From JAILZP01 sp037444185 (lineage in GTDB: Bacteria > Bacillota > Desulfotomaculia > Desulfotomaculales > Desulfocucumaceae): a DNA stretch of 64,000 nt. The stretch spans positions 1 through 64,000 of the forward strand of contig JBBIMW010000005.1 in assembly GCA_037444185.1 (NCBI GenBank), in the 5' to 3' direction. A program made the translations under genes and the position numbers. The first letter of the stretch is position 1. Each line of letters starts with the position of its first letter. Below, in pieces: positions 44,511-52,794 of the stretch. Below the pieces are notes generated by a model, which saw only the letters and a list, made by a program, of their open reading frames with translations, was not told where the DNA came from and did no database searches.

Positions 44511-44540
44511 AGCCAGGAGGGCATCACTCCTGGCTTTTTT
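44511..44540 (+). terminator. Intrinsic terminator after the flavoprotein gene
   Basis: AGCCAGGAG (44511-44519), 7-base loop, CTCCTGGCT (44527-44535) and T5-6. It separates the flavoprotein gene from dehydratase homologue 2, which begins 42 bases later; read-through or partial termination may set the ratio of the two parts. Confidence 0.85.
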
Positions 44541-44581
44541 GCCAGCTAATTGCCAGGATTTGCAAAAGGAGTGTGATTTGT

Positions 44582-46027
44582 ATGAAAACAGCGCAGGAAT
44601 ACATCGACAGCATTAAAAGGCTTAAATTCAATGCCTACGCCATGGGCAGAAAAATCGACTGCCCGTCTGAAAATCCCCTCGTCATCCCGTCATTGAACGC
44701 CGTGGCCATGACATATGAGCTGGCCGGGGATCCTTCGTGCCAGGGGCTGACCACCGCCGTATCGCATTTGACGGGTGACACGATAAACCGGTTCACCCAT
44801 ATTCACCGCAGCGCCGGGGACCTTGTGAACAAGGTCAAGATGCAAAGACTCCTGGGCCAGAGGACCGGAACCTGTTTTCAGCGCTGTGTGGGCATGGATG
44901 CCATGAACGCCCTGGCCAGCACGACATTTGAAATGGACCGGGAAATGGGTACCGGCTACCACAGCAGATTTAACAGTTTTTTGCGGCATGTGCAGCAAAA
45001 TGATCTAGTATGCGACGGCGCCATGACCGATCCCAAGGGTGACAGGGGAAAACGCCCGGGCCAGCAGGACGATCCCGATCTTTTTTTGCGGGTGGTGGAG
45101 GAAAGCGATGAAGGCATGGTGGTGAGGGGGGCCAAACTGCACCAAACCGGAGCGCTCAATTCCCACGAAATTATTGTTATGCCCACGCTCTCCCTGCGGG
45201 AGGATGAATCGGAATATGCCGTCTCCTTCGCCGTACCCAGCGACAGCCCCGGCATCACTTACATACTGGGCCGGCAAGCCTCGGACACCAGAAAAATGGA
45301 GGGAGGGGGGATCGATACCGGCAATGCCAGGTTCGGAGGGCAGGAGTGTCTGGTGATTTTTGAAAATGTATTTGTGCCCAGGGAAAGGATATTTATGTGC
45401 CGGGAGGCGAAGTATGCCGGAATGCTGGTGGAGCGCTTCGCGGGCTACCACAGGCAAAGCTACGGAGGCTGCAAGGTGGGCGTGGGGGATGTGCTCATAG
45501 GGGCGGTGGCCAACCTCTTAGATTACCACGGGCTGAGCAATGCCGCCCACGCCAGGGACAAACTGGTGGAGATGATACATCTCAACGAAACATTATATGC
45601 CTGCGGACTGGCCTGCTCCACCGAAGGGGCCGCCACCGGTTCCGGCGTATACCTGATTGATTTGCTGTTGGCCAATGTGTGCAAGCTGAATGTTACAAGG
45701 TTCCCGTATGAGATAGCAAGGCTGGCCGAGGATTTGGCGGGGGGCCTGATGGTGACCGCCCCCTCGGAATTTGATTTGAAGAATACTGAAACCGGCCCCT
45801 ATATTGAGAAATATCTGAGGGGAATAAGCGGAATATCGGCGGAGTGCCGCCTAAGGATGCTCAGGCTGGTGGAAAACATCACCCTGGGGGCGGCGGCGGT
45901 GGCTTACAGGACCGAATCCATGCACGGCGCGGGGTCTCCCCAGGCCATGAAGGTGATGATAACCAGACAGGCCCGGCTGGAGGAAAAGAAGAGGATGGCC
46001 CGGGTGCTGGCGGGGCTGAAGGACTGA
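44582..46027 (+). CDS. abfD: 4-hydroxybutyryl-CoA dehydratase homologue 2 (AbfD, full active site)
   Basis: 481-aa AbfD-family protein. Fe-S ligands Cys98, Cys102 (CFQRC), His290 and Cys297 (HRQSYGGC) align with C99, C103, H292, C299 of the clostridial enzyme almost without offset; Gln100, Thr189, Glu255, Tyr294, Lys298 and the Glu of TESMHGAGSP also match reported active-site residues. The reaction is the radical dehydration of 4-hydroxybutyryl-CoA to crotonyl-CoA (with vinylacetyl-CoA isomerase activity), oxygen-sensitive, FAD-dependent. Start ATG 44582 with AAAAGGAG. It is followed at 67 bases by the PrpR-like activator. Confidence 0.9.
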   Translation: MKTAQEYIDSIKRLKFNAYAMGRKIDCPSENPLVIPSLNAVAMTYELAGDPSCQGLTTAVSHLTGDTINRFTHIHRSAGDLVNKVKMQRLLGQRTGTCFQRCVGMDAMNALASTTFEMDREMGTGYHSRFNSFLRHVQQNDLVCDGAMTDPKGDRGKRPGQQDDPDLFLRVVEESDEGMVVRGAKLHQTGALNSHEIIVMPTLSLREDESEYAVSFAVPSDSPGITYILGRQASDTRKMEGGGIDTGNARFGGQECLVIFENVFVPRERIFMCREAKYAGMLVERFAGYHRQSYGGCKVGVGDVLIGAVANLLDYHGLSNAAHARDKLVEMIHLNETLYACGLACSTEGAATGSGVYLIDLLLANVCKLNVTRFPYEIARLAEDLAGGLMVTAPSEFDLKNTETGPYIEKYLRGISGISAECRLRMLRLVENITLGAAAVAYRTESMHGAGSPQAMKVMITRQARLEEKKRMARVLAGLKD

Positions 46028-46094
46028 CGGCGGCGGGGCAGGAACATTTTTGGAGCCGGATATTGCTATTATAAATTTGGGGGAGTTTGCTGCT

Positions 46095-48065
46095 ATGCTC
46101 AAAATCGGCGTTATTTCACCATACCCGGGTTTTTCGGACATTGCGGAACAACTGGCGGCCGAGCTTGAGCTGGACATGGTGGCCAGGGACGAAGGCGAGG
46201 GCGCCTACAGTAGCGTGATAAATGGATGGGTGGGCAATAATCAGGTGGATGTCCTGGTGGCAAGGGGATCCGTGTCCGAGACACTGAAGAAAAACACCAG
46301 GGTTCCGGTGATAACGGTGAAGATTTCGAGTTTTGACATTGCGGAGGCGCTGCACCGGGCCCGTTTGAATTCGATGAACAGAAATATCGCCTTTGTTGAT
46401 TGCGGGCAGCAGCCCAACCGGATTGAATTCGGCAGGATCGTACAATTGGCCGGAATTGACTTTAGGGTTTTCTTTTACCTGTCCGAGGGCCATTTGTTAA
46501 ATATAATGAGACGGATAGTCCATGATAAAGCCGTGGTTTTGGGGACATCGGTAAATGTGGTTAAAAAAGCGCAGGAGTTCGGGCTTGAATCTTTTATGGT
46601 GCACAGCAGCCGGGAGTGTGTATTCGATGCGATAAAAAAAGCCCGGGACATTTTCCTGGCGCGCAAAAGGGAGGACCGTGTCTGCAGGGCTTTGCAGGCA
46701 GTTTTGAATCACGCCTATGATGGGATATTCGCCGCCGAGAAGGAGGTTACTCTCTTTAACCCCGTGGTGGAGAGAATTACAGGCTTGAAGGCCGATGATG
46801 TGCTGGGCAGGCCCATCGACGAAGTGTGCCGCGAAAGCCATATCTGCCGGGCACTGTACGGAAATGGCAAGGCAGCCGCGGGCGAACTCCTGAACCTGGG
46901 AAAGCTGACCCTCGTTTTAAACAGGATCCCCCTGACTTTTTCAAAAGACGGTGCGGCCGTGATTACAACATTCCAGGCCGCGGACAAGATCAGGCACATG
47001 GAGGCCAAAATCAGACGTGAAATGTATGACAAGGGCCTGACGGCGAAATTCAGATTCGCTGACATTGTGGGCAGCAGCGCCGCCATCGCCGGTTCCGTAG
47101 AGGAGGCGAAAAAATACTCCAGGTCCGAGGCTGCCGTGTTGATTACGGGGGAAAGCGGAACCGGCAAGGAGCTGTTCGCCCACAGTATACACAATGAGAG
47201 CAACCGGCGCGAAGAGCCTTTTGTGGCTGTCAACTGTGCAGCCCTGCCTGAAAGCCTGCTGGAAAGCGAGCTCTTCGGTTACGAGGAGGGAGCTTTCACC
47301 GGCGCCCGGAAGGGAGGCAAGCAGGGATTGTTCGGTTTGGCCCACGGCGGGACGATTTTTCTGGACGAAGTTGGCGAGCTCAGCCTTAACCTTCAGGCGA
47401 GGCTTTTGCGGGTTCTGCAGGAAAAAGAAGTAATGCCTGTGGGTGGACAAAAGGTCCTGCCGGTTAATGTCAGGGTTATAAGCGCCACCAACCAGAATCT
47501 TCTAAAGGCGGTCAGGGAGGGGCGCTTTAGAAAGGATCTTTATTTCAGGCTGGATGTACTTAACCTTCAGATCCCCCCTCTCCGGGACAGGCTGGAGGAC
47601 GTGCCGGAACTCTTTATGTATTTTCTTAATAAATTGGGCGGGAAGGGCATTGGGGAGTCACTGAAAATAAACGACAATATTTTCAGGACCTTAAAAAAGT
47701 ACAGGTGGCCGGGCAATGTAAGGGAACTGGAAAGCTTTGTGGAAAGGTACCTGGCTTTGGGGGAGGAAAACACCCACACTCATTCTGTTTTCAATAGATT
47801 GATGGATAAGCTGGACACCGGCGAGATGATGGAAGGAAAGCAACCTGGGTATTATCAGATGACCATAGAACTGAGCAATATGTCGGAGATGGAAAAACAA
47901 ATACTGCTCCAGGCCAGCAAAATAATCAGGGGCACCAAGGGTGATATAGCAAAGGTCCTGGGCATAAGCCGTTCCACTCTTTGGAAGAAACTGAAAGACA
48001 TCGGTTTGGAGGTGTCCGAAGGTGAAGATGAACTAACCGGCGGTAAAAATATGCACCATTGTTAG
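46095..48065 (+). CDS. PrpR-like sigma-54-dependent transcriptional activator
   Basis: 656 aa. Domains: PrpR_N small-molecule sensor (about 1-190), PAS (about 205-300), AAA+ sigma-54 interaction domain (about 335-560) with Walker A GESGTGKE, the canonical GAFTGA loop and Walker B GGTIFLDEVGEL, then a Fis-type HTH at the C-terminus (KGDIAKVLGISRSTLWKKLKDIG). The family senses a pathway intermediate directly, with no receiver domain. It lies at the end of the rightward cluster, so it most likely drives the sigma-54 promoters at 40438 and 40686. ATG 46095 after GGGGGAG; a longer frame from 46050 has no SD. Its last 4 bases overlap the convergent dehydrogenase gene. Confidence 0.93.
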   Translation: MLKIGVISPYPGFSDIAEQLAAELELDMVARDEGEGAYSSVINGWVGNNQVDVLVARGSVSETLKKNTRVPVITVKISSFDIAEALHRARLNSMNRNIAFVDCGQQPNRIEFGRIVQLAGIDFRVFFYLSEGHLLNIMRRIVHDKAVVLGTSVNVVKKAQEFGLESFMVHSSRECVFDAIKKARDIFLARKREDRVCRALQAVLNHAYDGIFAAEKEVTLFNPVVERITGLKADDVLGRPIDEVCRESHICRALYGNGKAAAGELLNLGKLTLVLNRIPLTFSKDGAAVITTFQAADKIRHMEAKIRREMYDKGLTAKFRFADIVGSSAAIAGSVEEAKKYSRSEAAVLITGESGTGKELFAHSIHNESNRREEPFVAVNCAALPESLLESELFGYEEGAFTGARKGGKQGLFGLAHGGTIFLDEVGELSLNLQARLLRVLQEKEVMPVGGQKVLPVNVRVISATNQNLLKAVREGRFRKDLYFRLDVLNLQIPPLRDRLEDVPELFMYFLNKLGGKGIGESLKINDNIFRTLKKYRWPGNVRELESFVERYLALGEENTHTHSVFNRLMDKLDTGEMMEGKQPGYYQMTIELSNMSEMEKQILLQASKIIRGTKGDIAKVLGISRSTLWKKLKDIGLEVSEGEDELTGGKNMHHC

Positions 48066-49018
48066 TATCCCCTTGCCAGATCTACCATGTTCATGTAGTT
48101 ATGGCCGCCGCTGAGATATACGGATAAGTTGTGCTTGAAGATCTCTACCGCCCGTTCTACATAATAAGGCGACACCCAGGCAATGTGCGGAGTCAGGATG
48201 ACGTTGTCCATGGACCAAAGCACACTGTTGGCCGGCAGTGGTTCTTCCTCAAAAACGTCAAGGATGGCCGTCTTTATTTTTTTTTCTTTGAGGGCGTTGA
48301 TTAACGCCGTTTCTTTTGTCACACGGCCCCGGGCGATATTTATAAAGCAGCTGGCGGGTTTCATCAGGGCAAATTTTTCCTCGTCCATGAAGTGGCGTGT
48401 GGCATCGGTCAGGGGCAGGGCCAGGACGATAAAATCGCCTGCGGCCAGCAGTTCTCCGACAGCCGCCGGGCTGTACATCCGGTCGAAGTATTCAGCGGGA
48501 TTGCCCGATCTGTTCAATCCCAGTGTATACATGCCGAAGGCCTTGGCCTTTCTGGCCACTTCCCGGCCGATACTCCCAGCTCCTATGATACCGATGGTTT
48601 TCTGAAATAGCTCATCTCTGTTCACATTGCGGAACCAGATGCCGGCCCGCTGGTTTTCCCGGAATGTGAACAGATTCAGAGAAGCCGCGAGAATGCAACC
48701 GAAGACATATTCGGACACGGAGTTGCGCTGTATGCCGCGCACGTTACAGACTATAACGCCTCTGTTATGCAGATCTTTAACGGGGAGATTGTCCACCCCC
48801 GCTCTGAATGTCTGCAGCATGCGGAGTCCGGGCATCCTCTGCAGTATGCCGGAATCGAAATCATTGCCGAAGATGGCCAGAACTTCGCACTGGGATAACA
48901 GTGGCAGATTCCTCAAGCTGCCGTTCGGGTAGAGATGGAAGGTGACATTGGAAAAAGTATCCACTATGTTGGTAAATATATTTTGCTGTATAGGGACGGT
49001 CAACAGCACCTGTGTCAT
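48062..49018 (-). CDS. D-isomer-specific 2-hydroxyacid dehydrogenase
   Basis: About 318 aa. NAD site GIIGAGSIGREVARKAKAFG; catalytic Arg in INIARGRVTKETALI, Glu in DVFEEEPLP, and His in LTPHIAW, the C-terminal triad of the family. Reduces a 2-keto acid or oxidises the D-hydroxy acid; substrate unknown (glyoxylate/hydroxypyruvate or a C4 acid are options). ATG 49018 follows GAGGGG at 6 bases; a longer frame starting at 49078 would run over a sigma-54-like promoter. Convergent with the PrpR-like gene. Confidence 0.9.
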   Translation of the reverse strand: MTQVLLTVPIQQNIFTNIVDTFSNVTFHLYPNGSLRNLPLLSQCEVLAIFGNDFDSGILQRMPGLRMLQTFRAGVDNLPVKDLHNRGVIVCNVRGIQRNSVSEYVFGCILAASLNLFTFRENQRAGIWFRNVNRDELFQKTIGIIGAGSIGREVARKAKAFGMYTLGLNRSGNPAEYFDRMYSPAAVGELLAAGDFIVLALPLTDATRHFMDEEKFALMKPASCFINIARGRVTKETALINALKEKKIKTAILDVFEEEPLPANSVLWSMDNVILTPHIAWVSPYYVERAVEIFKHNLSVYLSGGHNYMNMVDLARGY

Positions 49019-49057
49019 GTAAAGCCCCCTCATGGTGAAGATATAAATTTTATAGTC

Positions 49058-49074
49058 AGCAAAATCCGTTCCCC
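49058..49074 (-). promoter_or_regulatory. Possible sigma-54 promoter of the hydroxyacid dehydrogenase
   Basis: Reverse strand reads GGGAACGGATTTTGCT: GG at 49072-49071 and GC at 49060-49059, exactly 10 bases apart, with AC after -24 and TTGCT at -12. It lies 40 bases before the ATG. Weaker than the other sites (T and C of TGGC changed). Confidence 0.45.
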
Positions 49075-49301
49075 GCATTTTTAAGGGCCAACATAACTAT
49101 ACGCCGACTTTTTTTATTGCCATTGATGCCGTGTGGCATCGGTTTTTGCCCATATGCATCGACTGTATGGGGTAGACTTGTTGAAGGCCGTGTCTGTCTT
49201 GGTTTTGAGAAATTATTCTATATTCCGCCGGTTCAGATTATTGTTCTTCATCGTGGAAAAAGGCACGAAAACCGATGCTGTGAGGCATGGCCGGACAGCC
49301 A

Positions 49302-51377
49302 TCAGGTGTGGTTGTACTTCTGTATTTTTCTTACTATGGTGGACTGGTTGACATCCAGGGCCTTGGCGGCCTTGTGGGTGCTGCCGCATTCCTTGACCGC
49401 TTTGATGATAAGCTGCCTTTCGACTTCGGCAATGGCTCTTTTGAGAGGAATGAGGTTGTTGACCAGGATGGGGTTGATCCCTTCCGGCTCCTTCTTGAAC
49501 TGTAGGGGGAAATCATAGAGAGTCACCTTTTTGTGGGGGGAGGTAACCAGTATTCTCTCCACCACGTTTTCAAGTTCCCTTACGTTTCCGGGCCAGTTGT
49601 AATCCAGAAAATAATCAATCACTTCCTGGGACAGCTCTTTTTTCATGCCGTAGGCCTTGTTGAATTTACTCACAAAGGTCTCGGCGAGGCTGATGATTTC
49701 ATCTTTGCGATCCCTAAGTGGAGGAACCGTCAGAGGTATTACATTTAGTCTGAAATAAAGGTCTTCCCGAAACAATCCCTTTTCCACCATGTTTTTCAAA
49801 TCTTTATTGGTGGCCGCCAAGATGCGCACGTTGATTTGTATGGGCCTGGATCCTCCGATGCGATATATTTCCTTGTCCTGGATTGCTTTCAGCAGCTTGA
49901 CTTGAAGGGGCAGAGGCAGATCGCCTATCTCATCCAACAGTATGGTGCCGTTATTGGCCACCTCAAACAAGCCTATATGCCCTTTTTTATTAGACCCCGT
50001 GAAGGAACCGGCCTCATAGCCGAAAAGCTCCGACTCCAGCAGCCCCTCGGGTATCGCGCCACAGTTTATCTCAACGTAGGGATTCTTGTTTCTTCTGCTG
50101 TTTTCGTGGATGATTCTGGCCAGCACTCCTTTACCCACCCCCGATTCACCCAGGATGAGAATGGTGGAGTCCACCTGGGCCACCCTTAGGGCCAGATCGA
50201 GAATTCTTCTCATGGGCAGCGAATGGATTACCAGTCCTTCTCTTTTAAGAATTTTTTCCTTCAGGTTGCTGACCTCCTCGTGATAACGGAGAGCAAGCTC
50301 ATGGCTTCTGGCCAATTGCATGCGCAGACTGTTAAGTTCCGTCAGGTCCCTGATGTTCACCAGGATCCTGAACAGATTGCCTTCACTGTCCCATACCGGG
50401 GTACCGGTGAGGAGCAATTGGCTGTGGCTGGTATTAATGGCGGAGTTGACTATTTCTTTTTTGGCTATGACATCGGCCACCAGTTTCTTTTGAATGCCGC
50501 TAAGCCTTGCTTTGTCAGGTGCGGTGACAATGGTGGCGTTGTTTTCACCGTTCAGCCTCCAGTATGCTTTGTTTGCCCGGAGGATGATGTTGTCGGGGTT
50601 GGCGATTAGTATTCCGTCGTAGGAGGCCTCAATCAGCGCTTCCAGTTCCTTGTTCAGCTGCTCAAAGGTTTTCAGTTTATGGGAAATCGAATCAAGCTCG
50701 TCTATACTCTGAAAAATGCTGACGGCCCCCACCACCTTTTTATCTTCAAAAATGGGGGTGCGGTGGGAGATAAATGATTTTGTGGAATTGAAATATTTTG
50801 TGGTGTGTTCATAATTGATTTGCGAGATGCCCCTTCTCAATACGTCCAGGAAACCGCTGGAAGTAACTACTTTGGAAATGTGCCGCCCTATTGCCGACGC
50901 CTTCGAGGTGCGCAGTATATTTTCGGCCGGCCTGTTCAAATAGGTGACTTTTTCCCCGGAATCTATGGAAATTATGGCATAATGAATGGATTCCAGAATG
51001 TTTTGGAGTAAAGTATTTTTATTTGCCAGTTTTTTGCTCATATATTGATCGATCATGTTCTTTGTGATAATTCCAAAAAAATTCTTTCCTTTGACAACGA
51101 AAACCCGGCAGTCTCCACCGGCATGGAGCTTTTCAACGGAGACGGTATCTTTTACCAACCCGGCTTCGACCAGGAAGCCCTCCACTGATGACTGCAAATT
51201 AAAGGCGGCGCTGAACATTATGGATTCCGGCGTTACGGCCCCCACAAGCTTGTTTTTATCGTTGAAAACAGGCAGGGCGCCGACCTTCAGTTTTTGAAAC
51301 AGCTGAATGGCGCTGGACAGCGGATCGCCGGGGGAGAGGGACCCGTGGCACAGCTGCATAATGTCTTTGGCCAGCAT
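49302..51377 (-). CDS. CBS-PAS-PAS sigma-54-dependent transcriptional activator
   Basis: 691 aa. Domains: a CBS pair (about 1-130; LAKDIMQLCHGSLSPGDPLSSAIQLFQKLKVGALPV), two PAS domains (about 140-245, 255-365), AAA+ sigma-54 domain (about 395-620) and a C-terminal Fis-type HTH (STHKAAKALDVNQSTIVRKIQ). CBS pairs bind adenosine nucleotides, so it may read energy charge or CoA/AMP. Walker A GESGVGKG and Walker B GTILLDEIGDL are intact, but the sigma-54 contact loop reads GSFTGS instead of GAFTGA. Divergent from the thiolase/HMGCS-like/DUF35 genes, which it probably activates. ATG 51377 has GGAGG at 9 bases. The 283-base gap before it (49019-49301) holds a small GATGCC/GGCATC hairpin (about 49127-49142) and no gene. 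Confidence 0.93.
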   Translation of the reverse strand: MLAKDIMQLCHGSLSPGDPLSSAIQLFQKLKVGALPVFNDKNKLVGAVTPESIMFSAAFNLQSSVEGFLVEAGLVKDTVSVEKLHAGGDCRVFVVKGKNFFGIITKNMIDQYMSKKLANKNTLLQNILESIHYAIISIDSGEKVTYLNRPAENILRTSKASAIGRHISKVVTSSGFLDVLRRGISQINYEHTTKYFNSTKSFISHRTPIFEDKKVVGAVSIFQSIDELDSISHKLKTFEQLNKELEALIEASYDGILIANPDNIILRANKAYWRLNGENNATIVTAPDKARLSGIQKKLVADVIAKKEIVNSAINTSHSQLLLTGTPVWDSEGNLFRILVNIRDLTELNSLRMQLARSHELALRYHEEVSNLKEKILKREGLVIHSLPMRRILDLALRVAQVDSTILILGESGVGKGVLARIIHENSRRNKNPYVEINCGAIPEGLLESELFGYEAGSFTGSNKKGHIGLFEVANNGTILLDEIGDLPLPLQVKLLKAIQDKEIYRIGGSRPIQINVRILAATNKDLKNMVEKGLFREDLYFRLNVIPLTVPPLRDRKDEIISLAETFVSKFNKAYGMKKELSQEVIDYFLDYNWPGNVRELENVVERILVTSPHKKVTLYDFPLQFKKEPEGINPILVNNLIPLKRAIAEVERQLIIKAVKECGSTHKAAKALDVNQSTIVRKIQKYNHT

Positions 51378-51444
51378 TATATATACCTCCATGCATGATA
51401 GGGGTTTTTCCATAATTCTATATGAAATGAATAAAAAGAAAAAT

Positions 51445-51467
51445 ACTTGAGCGCAAAATACTCAAGT
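51445..51467. promoter_or_regulatory. Inverted repeat, candidate enhancer for the CBS-PAS activator
   Basis: ACTTGAG, 9-base centre, CTCAAGT: a perfect 7-bp inverted repeat between the divergent regulator and thiolase genes, about 20 bases upstream of the -24 box at 51488. Plausible activator binding site; inference. Confidence 0.5.
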
Positions 51468-51487
51468 TATATTGATAGTCACTGATT

Positions 51488-51503
51488 TGGCACAGTTTTT
51501 GAA
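51488..51503 (+). promoter_or_regulatory. Sigma-54-like promoter of the thiolase/HMGCS-like/DUF35 operon
   Basis: TGGCACAGTTTTTGAA at 51488-51503: a perfect TGGCAC at -24 and TTGAA where TTGCA is expected. The -12 C is replaced by A, so the call is less secure than those at 33245 and 40438. About 100 bases before the thiolase start. Confidence 0.5.
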
Positions 51504-51603
51504 GCTATATAAAAGCATGCCCTAAAGCAGGCGGGATAATCATTGTCAACCGGCAGGATTCCAAGTTAGCAGGAATCTAAAGGGGTTTTTTTAAAATGGA
51601 AAG

Positions 51604-52794
51604 ATGGTGTTGCCTGTGAGAGAAGTGGCCATTATAGGTGCCGGGCAGACCCCGTACGGCGATTTCCCCGGCCTGGGCGTCAAGGAGCTGTTTGCCCGGG
51701 CTTATTTTGAAATGCTGCAAAGCGTTGACCGGGGGATCGATCCCCAGATGATTCGGGGGGCCTACATAGGCTGCCTGAGCGCCGGCGGCGGCTTTCAGCT
51801 GGGACAGTTGGCCCCGCTGCTGATGGGGCACGTGGGACTGCCTCAAATCAATGCATTGCGGGTGGAAAACGCCTGCGCCTCGGGCGGGTACGCGCTTTTG
51901 AGCGCCGCCCTCGCCGTGGCATCCGGCAAATACGACCTGGTGCTGGCGGCCGGGGTGGAAAAAATGCGGGATGTTTCATCCGGCAGGGGGAGGTACTGGC
52001 TGGGTGTGTCCGGGGACACAGAATACGAGCGCCTTGCCGGTTTGACCTTTGCCGGCATATACGCCCTGATGGCCGTCAGGTACATGCACCGGCACGGCCT
52101 GAAGAGAGAATACCTTTCCATGGTGGCGGTGAAGAACCACCGCCACGCCGCGGCCAACCCCAAGGCCCAGTTTCGCAGAGAGATCACTATGGAGCAGGCT
52201 ATGAAGGGAGCCGCTGTTTCCCACCCCTTCAATATTTGGGACTGCAGCCCCACCAGCGACGGAGCGGCGGCGGTTCTTTTGTGCAGCGCTGAAAGGGCCC
52301 GGGATTTCACCGACAGGCCGGTCTATCTTAGAGGATTCAGCGCCGCCAGCGATTATCTGGCCATTCACGACCGGGGGTCCATAACCGGCCTGGCCGCCAC
52401 CCGCAGAGCTGCCGCAGAGGCTTACAAGCAGGCGGGCATAACCCCCGGGGACATAGATTTCGCGGAAGTGCACGATTGTTTCACCATCGCCGAAATAATG
52501 GCTTATGCCGACCTCGGCTTCTGCGAGGAGGGACAGGCCCACCGGCTGCTGGAAGAAGGGATTGTATATCTTGGCGGAAAACTGCCGGTCAATGTCAGCG
52601 GGGGCCTTAAGGCCAAAGGTCACCCCATCGGGGCCACCGGTTGCGGCATGGCCTGCGAAATATTCACCCAATTGAGGGGTGAGGCCAAGGATCCCGGCAG
52701 GCAGATCAAAAACCCCAGGTTCGCTTTATCTCACAATGTGGGCGGTTCAGGGGGATCGGCCGTGGTTTTTATCTATCGGGGGGGTGACGGATGA
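51604..52794 (+). CDS. Thiolase of the SCP-x / archaeal acetoacetyl-CoA thiolase type
   Basis: 396 aa. Nucleophile Cys in VENACASGGYAL (near residue 87), HDCFTIAEI and GLKAKGHPIGATG with the catalytic His residues are present, so it should be active. The type is that of SCP2-thiolases and archaeal thiolases, which lack the classic C-terminal Cys motif and work with DUF35 partners. It overlaps the next gene by 4 bases. With the following two genes it reproduces the archaeal thiolase-HMGCS-DUF35 set and also resembles benzoylsuccinyl-CoA thiolase BbsAB (thiolase plus DUF35). The substrate is unknown. Confidence 0.92.
   Translation: MVLPVREVAIIGAGQTPYGDFPGLGVKELFARAYFEMLQSVDRGIDPQMIRGAYIGCLSAGGGFQLGQLAPLLMGHVGLPQINALRVENACASGGYALLSAALAVASGKYDLVLAAGVEKMRDVSSGRGRYWLGVSGDTEYERLAGLTFAGIYALMAVRYMHRHGLKREYLSMVAVKNHRHAAANPKAQFRREITMEQAMKGAAVSHPFNIWDCSPTSDGAAAVLLCSAERARDFTDRPVYLRGFSAASDYLAIHDRGSITGLAATRRAAAEAYKQAGITPGDIDFAEVHDCFTIAEIMAYADLGFCEEGQAHRLLEEGIVYLGGKLPVNVSGGLKAKGHPIGATGCGMACEIFTQLRGEAKDPGRQIKNPRFALSHNVGGSGGSAVVFIYRGGDG

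Noticed and set aside
38888..46027. Reading both AbfD-family proteins as 4-hydroxyphenylacetate 3-monooxygenases (HpaB)
   Set aside because: Both keep the Cys-x3-Cys and His-x6-Cys Fe-S ligands that HpaB enzymes lack, and the context is anaerobic acyl-CoA chemistry.
46056..46080. TGGAGCCGGATATTGCT as a sigma-54 promoter for the PrpR-like gene
   Set aside because: GG and GC are 11 bases apart; sigma-54 needs 10.
49127..49142. GATGCC/GGCATC hairpin as an intrinsic terminator
   Set aside because: Only 6 bp, with GG before a short T-run on the forward strand and a distant T-run on the reverse; too weak to list as a terminator.
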